Assembly: GCA_900553465.1 (NCBI GenBank)
Contig: USDT01000022.1
Coordinates: forward strand, 1-45,492
Length of the DNA stretch: 45,492 bases
Direction of reading: 5' to 3'
Origin: an uncultured Prevotella sp.
GTDB taxonomy: Bacteria > Bacteroidota > Bacteroidia > Bacteroidales > Bacteroidaceae
This document shows positions 1-8,569 of this stretch, in pieces; positions within the stretch are counted from its first letter, which is position 1; the number at the start of each line of letters is the position of its first letter. The position numbers and the translations under genes are program-made. The notes under the pieces were generated by a model, which saw nothing but the letters and a program-made list of their open reading frames with translations, made no database searches and was not told the origin of the DNA.

Positions 1-431
1 TTACAGTTTTTCTTGACTTTTTTTTGACAAAATATTTTCGCAAAAGAGGTGTGAAGAAATGTTAAGTACGGCATCCCGAAGGCCCGTCCGGGCTTTACTG
101 CCATACCGTATATACCGCAGCGCAGTGCCGTATAGTCTGTCTTTCACTCCGATTAAGCCTGTTTCAGCTTCCGGTTACGTCTGTTTCAGGGTGTGATATT
201 AAGCATTTCAGCCTCTGATATGTACTTAATCACATGCTGAAATGGCGCTTATTGCAGCAGGGAAAAATGGTTGCCGAGTGTAATTGCTTGACATTCAATG
301 TTTTGTGATAATCTCTTATAATTCGCGAATTTGCGTCCGACTGAGAGTCTGTCCGCAAATATTCGCTTATTTTTAGGGGTAGAACAGAAAACTCGGACGA
401 AAAAATCGAAGGATACTGAAAAATTGTAAGT
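1..431 (-). repeat. Dispersed non-coding repeat, copy A (cut by the window edge)
   Basis: Reverse-complement homologue of the repeats at 26628-27112 and 37568-38050. Shared blocks, in + strand order, are the T-rich end (1-60), the CATTTCAGC/GCTGAAATG inverted repeat (204-212 with 236-244), the GCGAATTTGCG hairpin (325-335 with 354-366) and the GGGGTAGAACAGAAAAC block (about 376-392). The middle (70-180) is diverged from the other copies. No ORF of any credibility lies inside. The left boundary is outside the window and the right boundary is approximate. Confidence 0.8.
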
Positions 432-617
432 GCCCCATGTTGTTTTGTGTAACCATAGGAAACATTTTCGTGGAGTTGGTGTTATGTATTTATTCGCCCG
501 TCAGCATGATTATTCGGTTCTGTGACCGGAGGTTTTCTGATTGGCGGTATTAGCTCCGCAACTGTGTGTCTTATAGTGGATTAATTTGCAAAGCTTTTGC
601 AGAAAAGGCGTAAAATA
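432..617. other. Intergenic stretch without a recognised feature
   Basis: AT-rich sequence between repeat copy A and the rimP promoter. No convincing ORF, RNA gene or strong hairpin is visible. The upstream neighbour of rimP is outside the window. Confidence 0.5.
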
Positions 618-649
618 TTTGTGCACATGCGGAATAATTCGTAAATTTG
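618..649 (+). promoter_or_regulatory. Promoter of the rimP-nusA-infB block
   Basis: TTTG at 618-621 and TAAATTTG at 642-649, separated by 20 bases, match the Bacteroidetes sigma-ABfr pattern (TTTG, 19-21 bases, TAnnTTTG) exactly. Transcription would start near 655, giving a leader of about 55-60 nucleotides before rimP. Confidence 0.7.
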
Positions 650-662
650 CAGCATTCAGAGG

Positions 663-693
663 AATGAGGGGCTCCGATACAGAGCTCCTCATT
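663..693 (+). promoter_or_regulatory. Leader hairpin upstream of rimP
   Basis: ATGAGGGGCTC (664-674) pairs with GAGCTCCTCAT (682-692) around a 7-base loop. There is one G-T wobble and an extra A-T pair outside. TTTATTT follows, so it resembles an intrinsic terminator. It lies directly behind the predicted start of transcription and only 18 bases before the rimP ATG. It could be an attenuator, a 5' stabiliser, or the terminator of an upstream transcript. Confidence 0.6.
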
Positions 694-711
694 TTATTTA
701 ATCAATGATAT

Positions 712-1179
712 ATGATAGACAAAAACGTCGTAAAAGGTATTGTAGAACAGTGGCTGGAGGACAAGGACTATTTTCTTGTCGATGTTGAAGTCAGCCCGGA
801 TGATAAAATCGTGGTGGAAATAGACCATGCCGACGGTGTGTGGATCGAAGACTGCGTGGAGCTGAGCCGTTTCATAGAAGACCATCTCAGCCGCGACGAG
901 GAAGATTATGAACTTGAGGTAGGATCTGCCGGACTGGGCCAACCATTCAAAGTGCCGCAGCAGTATGCGTGCTTTGTCGGCAAGGAAGTCGAAGTGCTCG
1001 ACGGCGACGGACGCAAGGTCAAGGGCGTGCTGAAAAGCGTCGATGGCAACACGTTCGTTGTGAGTGTGGCCGAGAAAGTGAAGGTCGAGGGCAAGAAGCG
1101 TCCGCAGATTGTCGAGGTTGACCACACGTACGAAATGGACAAAGTGAAATATACAAAATACTTAATAAACTTCAAATAA
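712..1179 (+). CDS. rimP: Ribosome maturation factor RimP
   Basis: A 155-residue cytoplasmic protein of the RimP family, which assists late maturation of the 30S ribosomal subunit. The N-terminal domain contains VDVEVSPDDKIVVEID (about residues 23-38) and EVGSAG (69-74), the local form of the family's EV-SSPG signature. The C-terminal part (about 85-150) fits the SH3-like domain. Length is normal for the family. The ATG lies 18 bases after the leader hairpin, and no other upstream Met fits. nusA begins 4 bases after the stop, so the two are translated from one mRNA, as in most bacteria. The identification rests on both sequence and the rimP-nusA-infB order. Confidence 0.93.
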   Translation: MIDKNVVKGIVEQWLEDKDYFLVDVEVSPDDKIVVEIDHADGVWIEDCVELSRFIEDHLSRDEEDYELEVGSAGLGQPFKVPQQYACFVGKEVEVLDGDGRKVKGVLKSVDGNTFVVSVAEKVKVEGKKRPQIVEVDHTYEMDKVKYTKYLINFK

Positions 1180-1183
1180 AGCT

Positions 1184-2446
1184 ATGGCAGCAATGAAAAA
1201 AGAAACGGTCGTGAGCATGTTCGACTCTTTCAAGGAATTCAAGGAGACGAAAAACATTGATCGTACAACGTTGGTGAGCGTGCTTGAGGAGAGTTTCCGC
1301 AACGTTCTTGCCAAGATATTCGGCAGCGACGAGAACTTCGACGTCATTGTCAATCCTGACAAGGGCGACTTCGAGATATACCGCAATCGCGTGGTTGTGG
1401 CCGACGGCGAGGTGGAGGACGACAACAAACAGATATCTCTGACCGAGGCAAGAAAGATTGAGCCTGACTACGAAGTGGGTGAGGATGTTTCGGAACGCGT
1501 CGATTTCACAAAGTTCGGACGCCGTGCCATCCTCAATCTGCGCCAGACTCTGGCTTCCAAGATACTCGAACTGGAGCACGATTCGCTTTATAATAAATAT
1601 AAGGACCGCGTGGGACAGATCATCGCCGGTGAGGTTTACCAGGTGTGGAAGCGCGAGGTGCTCGTGGTGGACGATGAGAACAACGAGCTCATACTTCCCA
1701 AGATGGAGCAGATTCCGAGCGACACATATCATAAGGGTGAGACCATCAGAGCCGTCATCCACCGTGTGGACAACGAGAACAACAACCCGAAGATCATCCT
1801 TTCGCGTACAAGCCCCGTTTTCCTCCAGCGTCTGCTCGAGGCTGAGGTGCCTGAGATTGCCGACGGATTGATATCTATCAGAAAGATTGCGCGCATGCCG
1901 GGAGAGAGAGCTAAGATTGCTGTTGAAAGCTACGACGAGCGCATTGACCCGGTAGGAGCCTGCGTCGGAGTGAAAGGAAGTCGTGTGCACGGCATCGTAC
2001 GCGAACTGTGCAATGAGAACATCGACGTCATCAACTATACCGCCAACACCAAACTCTTCATCCAGCGCGCGCTCAGCCCGGCAAAGGTTTCGAGCATCAA
2101 TATCGATGAGGAGAACCACAAGGCAGAGGTGTTCCTCAAACCTGAGGAAGTGAGCCTGGCCATCGGACGTGGCGGACTTAACATCAAGCTTGCTTCGATG
2201 CTTACCGAATACACCATCGATGTGTTCAGAGAGATCGACGACAACGAGGCCGACGAGGATATCTATCTCGACGAATTCTCCGACGAAATAGACCAGTGGG
2301 TGATCGACGCCATCCGTTCTATCGGACTCGACACTGCGAAGGCCGTGCTCAACGCGCCGCGTGAGATGCTTGTCGAGAAGGCCGACCTTGAGGAAGAGAC
2401 CGTTGACAACGTGCTCAGAATTCTCAAGGCAGAATTTGAAGGATAG
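1184..2446 (+). CDS. nusA: Transcription termination/antitermination factor NusA
   Basis: A 420-residue RNA polymerase-associated factor that modulates pausing, termination and antitermination. Order of parts: N-terminal RNAP-binding domain (about 1-130), S1 domain (about 145-225, around GQIIAGEVYQVWKRE), KH1 (about 233-300, with GACVGVKGSRV) and KH2 (about 311-346, with LAIGRGGLNIKLAS). A single short helix-hairpin-helix-like segment closes the protein (about 365-418). The tandem C-terminal acidic repeats of E. coli NusA (495 aa) are not present, which fits the shorter length. The start at MAAMKKE is 4 bases past the rimP stop; the Met three codons later is an alternative. It is cotranscribed with rimP, and infB follows after 157 bases. 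Confidence 0.95.
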   Translation: MAAMKKETVVSMFDSFKEFKETKNIDRTTLVSVLEESFRNVLAKIFGSDENFDVIVNPDKGDFEIYRNRVVVADGEVEDDNKQISLTEARKIEPDYEVGEDVSERVDFTKFGRRAILNLRQTLASKILELEHDSLYNKYKDRVGQIIAGEVYQVWKREVLVVDDENNELILPKMEQIPSDTYHKGETIRAVIHRVDNENNNPKIILSRTSPVFLQRLLEAEVPEIADGLISIRKIARMPGERAKIAVESYDERIDPVGACVGVKGSRVHGIVRELCNENIDVINYTANTKLFIQRALSPAKVSSINIDEENHKAEVFLKPEEVSLAIGRGGLNIKLASMLTEYTIDVFREIDDNEADEDIYLDEFSDEIDQWVIDAIRSIGLDTAKAVLNAPREMLVEKADLEEETVDNVLRILKAEFEG

Positions 2447-2455
2447 TGAGGCAGA

Positions 2456-2484
2456 GCGTGGTCCGCAAATGATGCGGGCTGCGC
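2456..2484 (+). other. Intercistronic hairpin between nusA and infB
   Basis: GCGTGGTCCGCA (2456-2467) can pair with TGCGGGCTGCGC (2473-2484) around a 5-base loop: 12 pairs, three of them G-T wobbles. No T-run follows, so it is not a standard terminator. It could be an mRNA processing or stability element between two cotranscribed genes. Confidence 0.4.
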
Positions 2485-2603
2485 CTTGCAGTTATAAATC
2501 AGCTGATTAGTTATACGGATTTTAGAAGAAAGAATAGAGAAATGCATCGGTCGCGTCTGTTTGGCAAATACTTCGCGGCGTGTGCATCATGAAAAAATAA
2601 AAT

Positions 2604-5471
2604 ATGAGCATCAGGTTAAATAAAGCATTACGTGAATTGAATATCGGACTCCAGACGGCAGTGGAGTTCCTCGAAAAGAGAAGTGAACTGGGCGAAGTGA
2701 AGCCGGAACCGAGCTTTAAGCTCAACGACGAGCAGTATCAGGCCCTTATGCATGAGTTCCAGCAGGACAAGGAAGTAAGAACGCAGGCCGAAAAACTTCT
2801 GCTGAAGAAGCCGAAGGAGAAGAAGCGTGCGCAGGAACCGAAGGAACAGCGTGCGGAAAAACTTCTCACTGCTGCTAAACAGCAGCAATACAAGCCATTG
2901 GGCAAGATAGATCTCGACAGCATCAACAGACCGGCTGCCGCGAAGAACAGTTCTGCGCCTGATGCGGAAAAGGCTAAGGAACCCCAGGCTGTTGCCGTCA
3001 GTCAGGTGAAACCCGTTGAAGAAAAAGAACCTAAAGTAACAGAAACCATTGATGCTCCGGCAGCAGAAACAAAACCGGCTGCCGTCGATGCACCCGTTGA
3101 AGAAAGTGAAAAAAATAATACCGACAACGTGATTGAAGAAGCAAAACCGGAAAAGAATGTCGTGAAGGCAGAGCCGGAAGTGGTGAAGACTGAGCCTGAG
3201 AAGAAGGAGGATGCTGAAAAACAGCATGCCGAAGAGGGCGCCAAGGCCACTACCACCATCTTTACGACCAAGAGTGAGAAGAAAATCCTGAATGCTCCTA
3301 AGGTGAATGTGCTCGGACGTATCGACCTCGACTCGCTCAATCAGAGCACACGTCCGAAGAAAAAGACAAAAGAAGAGAAACGCAAGGAGCGTGAGGAGAA
3401 AGTGATGCAGCAGCGCGGCGAGAAGAAGAAACGCGAGCGCATCAACAAAGTGAGAGTGGATATCAATGCCGCATCTCAGCAGGACATGCAGCGCGCTGCC
3501 GACAACAAGGCCGGCGCCGGAAAGAAAAAGAAGAACAAGAACCGTAATCATAAGCCCATCGAGGTGAATGAGGAGGACGTTGCACGCCAGGTTAAGGAAA
3601 CGCTTGCAAGACTTACCAACAAGCAGAACCAGAACAAGAAAGGTGCCAAGTACCGTAAGGAGAAGCGTGAGGCTGTGCAGGAGAAGCTTAACGAGGAGCG
3701 TCTCGAAGAGCGCAAGGAGAGCAAGGTGCTCAAGCTGACCGAGTATGTCACCGTGAGCGAACTTGCCAACATGATGAACATCTCCGTCAACCAGGTCATC
3801 GGAACACTTATGAGTGTCGGCATCATGGTGTCGATCAACCAACGTCTGGATGCAGAGACCATCAACCTCGTGGCTGAGGAATTCGGATTCAAGACCGAAT
3901 ATGTGAGTGCCGAAGTGCAGGAAGCCATCACCGAGACTGAGGATGACGAGAACGACCTTGTGCCGCGTGCACCGATCGTTACAGTCATGGGTCACGTCGA
4001 TCATGGTAAGACTTCGTTGCTCGACTACATACGCAAGACAAACGTTATCGCCGGTGAGGCGGGCGGTATCACACAGCACATCGGTGCCTATAACGTGAAA
4101 CTGGAGGACGGACGACGCATAACCTTCCTCGATACTCCGGGACATGAGGCCTTCACAGCCATGCGTGCACGTGGTACACAGGTAACCGATATCGCCATCA
4201 TCATCATCGCTGCGGACGACAGTGTGATGCCTACAACCAAGGAGGCTATTGCTCATGCACAGGCAGCCAACGTGCCGATGGTGTTTGCCATAAACAAGAT
4301 TGATAAACCGGGAGCCAATCCCGACAAGATACGTGAGGACCTCGCCAACATGAATCTGCTTGTAGAGGAGTGGGGCGGAAAGTACCAGTGCCAGGAGATA
4401 AGCGCAAAGAAAGGTATCGGTGTGAAGGAGTTGCTCGAGAAAGTGCTGCTCGAAGCCGAGATGCTCGACCTCAAGGCAAATCCTGCGCGCAAGGCTACGG
4501 GGTCCATCATCGAGTCTTCACTCGACAAGGGCCGCGGCTATGTGTCAACCGTACTCGTGTCCAACGGTACGCTGAAAGTGGGCGACAATGTCATCGCAGG
4601 AACCAACTACGGCCGTATCAGAGCCATGTTCAACGAGCGTAACAGCCGTATAGAGAGTGCAGGACCGGCTGAACCGGCAATCATTCTCGGTCTGAACGGT
4701 GCTCCGACAGCCGGTGATACATTCCACGTTCTGGAGACTGAGCAGGAAGCTCGCGACATTGCCAACAAGCGTCTGCAGCTCCAGCGCGAGCAGGGACTGC
4801 GCACACAGAAACGTCTTACGCTCTCCGATATCAGCCACCGCATCGCCCTTGGTTCTTTCAAAGAGCTCAACATCATCGTCAAGGGAGACACCGACGGAAG
4901 TATCGAAGCGCTCAGCGATTCGTTCATCAAGCTCTCTACAGAGAAGATCAAGGTGGATGTTATCTATAAGGCAGTAGGTCAGATCTCCGAAAGCGATGTC
5001 ACACTGGCCGATGCTTCCGACGCCATCATCGTCGGCTTCCAGGTTCGTCCGTCAGCAGCAGCACGCAAACAGGCCGAGCAGGACGGTGTTGAAATCAACA
5101 CATATTCAGTCATCTACGACGCCATCGACGACGTTAAGTCAGCCATGGAGGGTATGCTCGACAAGGTGAAGAAGGAAGTTGTGACCGGTCAGGTGGAAGT
5201 ACGCGAGGTTTACAAGATATCAAAGGTCGGAACTGTTGCCGGTGCTTATGTCACAGAAGGAAAGGTTCACCGTACCGACCGCGCACGTGTCGTTCGCGAC
5301 GGAATTGTGGTTCATACAGCAGACATCAACGCTCTGAAGCGTTACAAGGACGACGTTAAGGAAGTTGCAACCAACTTTGAGTGCGGTATCAGCCTTGTTA
5401 ACTTCAATGATATTCAGGTTGGTGATATTCTCGAGACATTCACCGAGATTGAAGTACAGCAGAAACTCTGA
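2604..5471 (+). CDS. infB: Translation initiation factor IF-2
   Basis: A 955-residue GTPase that places initiator tRNA on the 30S subunit and promotes subunit joining. The first ~55 residues form an IF2-N-like domain. Residues about 55-370 are a low-complexity Lys/Glu/Ala-rich linker, long as is usual in Bacteroidetes. A second IF2-N domain lies near 378-435. The GTPase domain has GHVDHGKT (463-470), DTPGHE (510-515) and NKID (564-567). Beta-barrel domain II, domain III and the fMet-tRNA-binding C-terminal domain complete the expected order. The start MSIRLNKAL is the only suitable Met near the beginning. It is the last gene of the rimP-nusA block, and a strong terminator follows at 5523-5566. 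Confidence 0.97.
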   Translation: MSIRLNKALRELNIGLQTAVEFLEKRSELGEVKPEPSFKLNDEQYQALMHEFQQDKEVRTQAEKLLLKKPKEKKRAQEPKEQRAEKLLTAAKQQQYKPLGKIDLDSINRPAAAKNSSAPDAEKAKEPQAVAVSQVKPVEEKEPKVTETIDAPAAETKPAAVDAPVEESEKNNTDNVIEEAKPEKNVVKAEPEVVKTEPEKKEDAEKQHAEEGAKATTTIFTTKSEKKILNAPKVNVLGRIDLDSLNQSTRPKKKTKEEKRKEREEKVMQQRGEKKKRERINKVRVDINAASQQDMQRAADNKAGAGKKKKNKNRNHKPIEVNEEDVARQVKETLARLTNKQNQNKKGAKYRKEKREAVQEKLNEERLEERKESKVLKLTEYVTVSELANMMNISVNQVIGTLMSVGIMVSINQRLDAETINLVAEEFGFKTEYVSAEVQEAITETEDDENDLVPRAPIVTVMGHVDHGKTSLLDYIRKTNVIAGEAGGITQHIGAYNVKLEDGRRITFLDTPGHEAFTAMRARGTQVTDIAIIIIAADDSVMPTTKEAIAHAQAANVPMVFAINKIDKPGANPDKIREDLANMNLLVEEWGGKYQCQEISAKKGIGVKELLEKVLLEAEMLDLKANPARKATGSIIESSLDKGRGYVSTVLVSNGTLKVGDNVIAGTNYGRIRAMFNERNSRIESAGPAEPAIILGLNGAPTAGDTFHVLETEQEARDIANKRLQLQREQGLRTQKRLTLSDISHRIALGSFKELNIIVKGDTDGSIEALSDSFIKLSTEKIKVDVIYKAVGQISESDVTLADASDAIIVGFQVRPSAAARKQAEQDGVEINTYSVIYDAIDDVKSAMEGMLDKVKKEVVTGQVEVREVYKISKVGTVAGAYVTEGKVHRTDRARVVRDGIVVHTADINALKRYKDDVKEVATNFECGISLVNFNDIQVGDILETFTEIEVQQKL

Positions 5472-5522
5472 TCGGGAGTTCTGCACAAAGCAGACCGGAA
5501 TTCATAGAATAACATCATACTT

Positions 5523-5566
5523 ACACCGGGAAGGTATCTTTAAAGGATGCTTTCCCGGTGTTTTTT
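5523..5566 (+). terminator. Intrinsic terminator after infB
   Basis: ACACCGGGAA (5523-5532) pairs with TTCCCGGTGT (5552-5561) and is followed directly by a run of T (5561-5566). An inner ATCTTT/AAAGGAT helix may extend the stem. It closes the rimP-nusA-infB transcript. Confidence 0.85.
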
Positions 5567-5978
5567 ATGACTAAAATCCTGAAATATATCCATTTCATCG
5601 GTTGTCGTACCGGAGTATCCTGATTTTATATCACCACCGGATGACTTTCTTTTAATAAGTACGGCAATTATGGGAAATACAGTTTCTTGTTTCGCATGGA
5701 AGGCTGTGTGTAACACATATTACGCGGTTTCGCTGCAATATACGCCATTTTTTCATTATATTTGTAGAACGTAAGATGCAGTCCGTCCCGGCTGTTATAC
5801 AAAACAGTATGTGCGTTTCGGTTGCCATTGCATCAGCTTTTCCTCGTATCTGCAATGCGCCGTTGTCTGCCATAAGTGCTGGTCCGGTGTTGCAGGACAG
5901 ATGTCTGCCGTACGCCATATGAGTAAAGTCTCTGTAATGTATGAACAATCGAGTATAATGTAAAAAAGATATTGGCTT
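5567..5978. other. Intergenic stretch before the lipocalin gene
   Basis: About 400 bases with no credible ORF. TATATTTG at 5757-5764 matches the Bacteroidetes -7 box, but no TTTG sits at the right distance, and it would leave a leader of about 210 nucleotides. The true promoter of the lipocalin-CotH pair is therefore unclear. Confidence 0.4.
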
Positions 5979-6494
5979 ATGAAAGGATTCTTTTCAAAAC
6001 TTCTTGCACTTGTCGGATTCGGTGAGAAGGAAAGCGAACCGTCGGTCGTTGACAATTCTACGGTGAAATCGCTCGATTTGAACCGTTTTAAGGGAATGTG
6101 GTTTGAGATTGCCCGTTACGACCATTTGTTCGAGCGCGACATGACTCATGTCACGGCAACCTACACACTCAAGCCAGACGGAACCATCGACGTGCTCAAC
6201 GACGGATACCGCAAAGGCATGCACAAAAGCATCAAGGGAAAGGCAAAAATGCCCGATTCCACCGAGCAGGGCAAGCTGAAGGTGTCGTTCTTTCTGTGGT
6301 TCTATGCCGACTATTATGTGTTCGACATCGCGCCTGACTACAGCTATGTGGTCATAGGAAGCAGTTCGCCCGACTATCTTTGGATAATGAGCCGCACGAG
6401 CAGTCTGCCCGATGAGACTATGCAGAAAATACTTTCAGACCTCCGTAGCCGTGGTTACGACACGTCGCGGCTCATTAATGTCAAGCAGGTTTAG
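5979..6494 (+). CDS. Lipocalin family protein (Blc-like)
   Basis: A 171-residue protein with the bacterial lipocalin pattern. FKGMWFEIARYDHLFERDM (about 37-56) carries the G-x-W motif of the first strand. Later blocks are VTATYTLKPDGTIDVLNDGY and VIGSSSPDYLWIMSRT, the structurally conserved region near the last strands. Family members bind small hydrophobic ligands, often lipids, in a beta-barrel. E. coli Blc is an outer-membrane lipoprotein. Here the N-terminus MKGFFSKLLALVGFGEKE has no lipobox Cys and no clear signal-peptidase site, so the location is uncertain; the start may instead be an amphipathic membrane-associating helix. The next gene begins 3 bases after the stop, so the two are probably an operon. 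The specific ligand cannot be inferred. Confidence 0.8.
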   Translation: MKGFFSKLLALVGFGEKESEPSVVDNSTVKSLDLNRFKGMWFEIARYDHLFERDMTHVTATYTLKPDGTIDVLNDGYRKGMHKSIKGKAKMPDSTEQGKLKVSFFLWFYADYYVFDIAPDYSYVVIGSSSPDYLWIMSRTSSLPDETMQKILSDLRSRGYDTSRLINVKQV

Positions 6495-6497
6495 CTC

Positions 6498-7766
6498 ATG
6501 CATACGGCCGGAATGTTCCTCCTGTGGTTCTCGCGTGCTTCTTTTGCTATGCGCGTGTGCCTTATGTCCGTCTATTTTCTTGTGTTCACGGTTTCGGCAA
6601 AGGCCGGCAACTTGCCGGTGATATATATCGATACGCCCGACTCTTCGGCCATAACATCGCGTGATGTGTGGACAAAAGATTGTCTTGTAAGGATAGTTCT
6701 GCCCGATGGAACCGTGGATTTTTGCTCGCAGAACGTCGATGTCAAGGGGCGTGGACATTCCACGTTTGCCAAACCGAAGAAACCGTATGCAATAAAGCTC
6801 GACGGCCGTCACTCCATTCTCGGCATGGCTCCCGGCAAGCGTTGGGCTCTGCTTGCCAATTTCATGGACCACAGCCAGCTGCGCAATATACTTGCCCTTG
6901 AGGTGGCACGCCGCACGTCGCTGGCCTGGACTCCCGATTGCCGGCCTGTCGATGTGGTGGTCAACGGCCGGCCACAGGGATGCTATCTGCTTTGCGAGCA
7001 GGTGAGAGTTGCGCTCAACCGCGTTGAAATCGATGAAAACCGCGGTTTTCTTTTCGAACTCGACAGCTACGATGACGGCGATCCGCGTTTCGTTACTGCA
7101 TGTCGCCGACTGCCGGTCAACATCAAATCGCCCGACCCTCTGACTGACGAAATGAGGGAAAAGGCGCGCCTTATGTTCGATGAAATCGAGCAAACGCTCT
7201 ATTCTTCCCGTTCCAACATGCGCGAAATATACGATAAATATATCGACGCCGAATCGTTCGCTGACTGGTGGCTGGTGCACGAGATAGCACAGAACGCCGA
7301 GCCGAACGGACCGCGCAGCTGCTATATGTATTGTGATGAAGGCGGCAGGCTGACTGCCGGGCCGGTTTGGGATTTCGATCTTGCTTTCATCACCGTGGGA
7401 GTGGACGCCGGAGGCGACCTGCGTCCGGCGCGTCTCAACCGTAAAGACGTGCGACTGCTCACTACCGACAGTCTTTACAACCGCAACGCGTTGTGGTACA
7501 ACCGTCTGCTGTCTGATCCTGATTTTGTTGCCATTGTGAAGCGTCGCTGGCAGGAACTGAAGCTACAAATCCCCGATGTAATCGCCCGTTTTGACAGTTG
7601 GCGCACTATGATTGAGCCTTCCGCCATTGCCGACGAGCACATGTGGGCGGCGCTCGATCCCGCCCGTTTCGACACGTTCATAACCTTCCGCTCGTCTTCC
7701 GAAAACCTCAGACGGACATTTCTTGAGCGCGTCAGCCGTATGGACAGTCTGATGGAATCGCTCTGA
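6498..7766 (+). CDS. CotH kinase family protein, secreted
   Basis: A 422-residue CotH-like protein. The CotH fold is an atypical kinase first characterised as a spore-coat protein kinase, and Bacteroidetes encode many exported versions of unknown substrate. Recognisable blocks are VKGRGHSTF (family GRGNSTW), KKPYAIKLDG, KRWALLANFMDHSQLRN, GCYLLCEQVRV and GPVWDFDLAF, the last containing the acidic pair of the active site. A hydrophobic stretch, MRVCLMSVYFLVFTVSAKA, looks like a signal peptide. Translation may therefore start at its Met (6549) rather than at 6498, although 6498 is only 3 bases after the lipocalin stop and fits translational coupling. No terminator is evident after it. Confidence 0.85.
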   Translation: MHTAGMFLLWFSRASFAMRVCLMSVYFLVFTVSAKAGNLPVIYIDTPDSSAITSRDVWTKDCLVRIVLPDGTVDFCSQNVDVKGRGHSTFAKPKKPYAIKLDGRHSILGMAPGKRWALLANFMDHSQLRNILALEVARRTSLAWTPDCRPVDVVVNGRPQGCYLLCEQVRVALNRVEIDENRGFLFELDSYDDGDPRFVTACRRLPVNIKSPDPLTDEMREKARLMFDEIEQTLYSSRSNMREIYDKYIDAESFADWWLVHEIAQNAEPNGPRSCYMYCDEGGRLTAGPVWDFDLAFITVGVDAGGDLRPARLNRKDVRLLTTDSLYNRNALWYNRLLSDPDFVAIVKRRWQELKLQIPDVIARFDSWRTMIEPSAIADEHMWAALDPARFDTFITFRSSSENLRRTFLERVSRMDSLMESL

Positions 7767-7939
7767 CTGTGCAACACTGAGGCCGGGACTCGTGCTGCGC
7801 ATAATCCCAACAGTAGTAAGACGGATGTTATAACCGTAGCTTTTAATAGTTCAGAGACAGGGTTTCCAAACGGATGCCTTATGTTCTGATATACCGTTGA
7901 AATCGTTTGTTTTTGCATAAATATACAAATTCAAAAGTA

Positions 7940-8310
7940 AAAAAAATTGACAAAAATTTTTCGCGAAATAGAAATTTGAGAACACTCTGAGGCTTGCAAA
8001 ATAGTGCTTTCTGCATCGCCGCGTCGTCGCGGAATTTTGTCGGCGCAGCTCAATTTTCGAAAGTGGTTTGCGAAAATGCCTTTATGACGGTGCGAAACAG
8101 TCTGTTCCACACCATGAAACAGACTGTATTAGGGCGTGATATGGGCCGTTTTGCATGCCGGAATGGCCTCTTTTGCATTGTATTCCGGACGTTGTTGTTT
8201 TGTAGTTTTGTTTAATGTATTGTGTGACAACGCGTTACGTAACCCTCTCAAAACTCGCGAATTTGCGACCGGACGGACGTCTGCTCGCAAATATTCGATT
8301 CTCGTGAAGA
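7940..8310 (-). repeat. Dispersed non-coding repeat, diverged copy D
   Basis: Same orientation and block order as copy A. A T/A-rich end with TTGACAAAAATTTTTCGCG lies near 7946-7964. AAACAG/CTG-type short units lie near 8092-8130 (CCATGAAACAGACTGTATT). The hairpin CGAATTTGCGA (8258-8268) with TCGCAAATATTCG (8285-8297) closes it. The GGGGTAGAAC block is missing or degraded. It lies between the CotH gene and the suf promoter. The boundaries are approximate. Confidence 0.55.
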
Positions 8311-8506
8311 TATCGATGTATAAATATTCATTCATGTTTCTTATTCCTGCATATTTATGCAGTTTCTCTTTTGAAGTTCCTGTCCGCCTTCATTGACGTC
8401 CGTGTAAAAGTCGGTGCGCATGGTGTCTTTTTCCTGTGACGTGTCAGGCGAGCCGTCAACACATTGATTTTTATTGAAATACTTATGTACAGTATTTATT
8501 TTTTAT

Positions 8507-8514
8507 TATCTTTG
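8507..8514 (+). promoter_or_regulatory. Promoter -7 box of the suf operon
   Basis: TATCTTTG is an exact match to TAnnTTTG. The -33 position holds only a weak TATG (8484-8487, 19-base spacing). The leader to sufB would be about 50 nucleotides. No iron- or Fe-S-responsive operator is recognisable. Confidence 0.55.
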
Positions 8515-8569
8515 CACGATATAAACAAATGCCGGAAGGGAAGGTTTCCGCGACCGGCCGTGTGAAAAG

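Noticed and set aside
1..431. Copy A as a MITE with terminal inverted repeats
   Set aside because: TTACAGTTTTTC at the left and GAAAAATTGTAAG at 418-430 are inverted, but copies B and C have this word in direct orientation at their ends, so no family-wide terminal inverted repeat or target-site duplication could be shown.
2628..4256. 542-codon open frame antisense to infB
   Set aside because: Leu/Phe-rich translation complementary to the Lys/Glu-rich IF2 linker; no start context or family resemblance.
7475..7918. Minus-strand frame with a signal-like N-terminus
   Set aside because: The first 50 residues look like a membrane peptide and TACTTTTG lies upstream, but two thirds of the frame is antisense to the CotH gene and shows only shadow composition. 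A short peptide gene remains barely possible.
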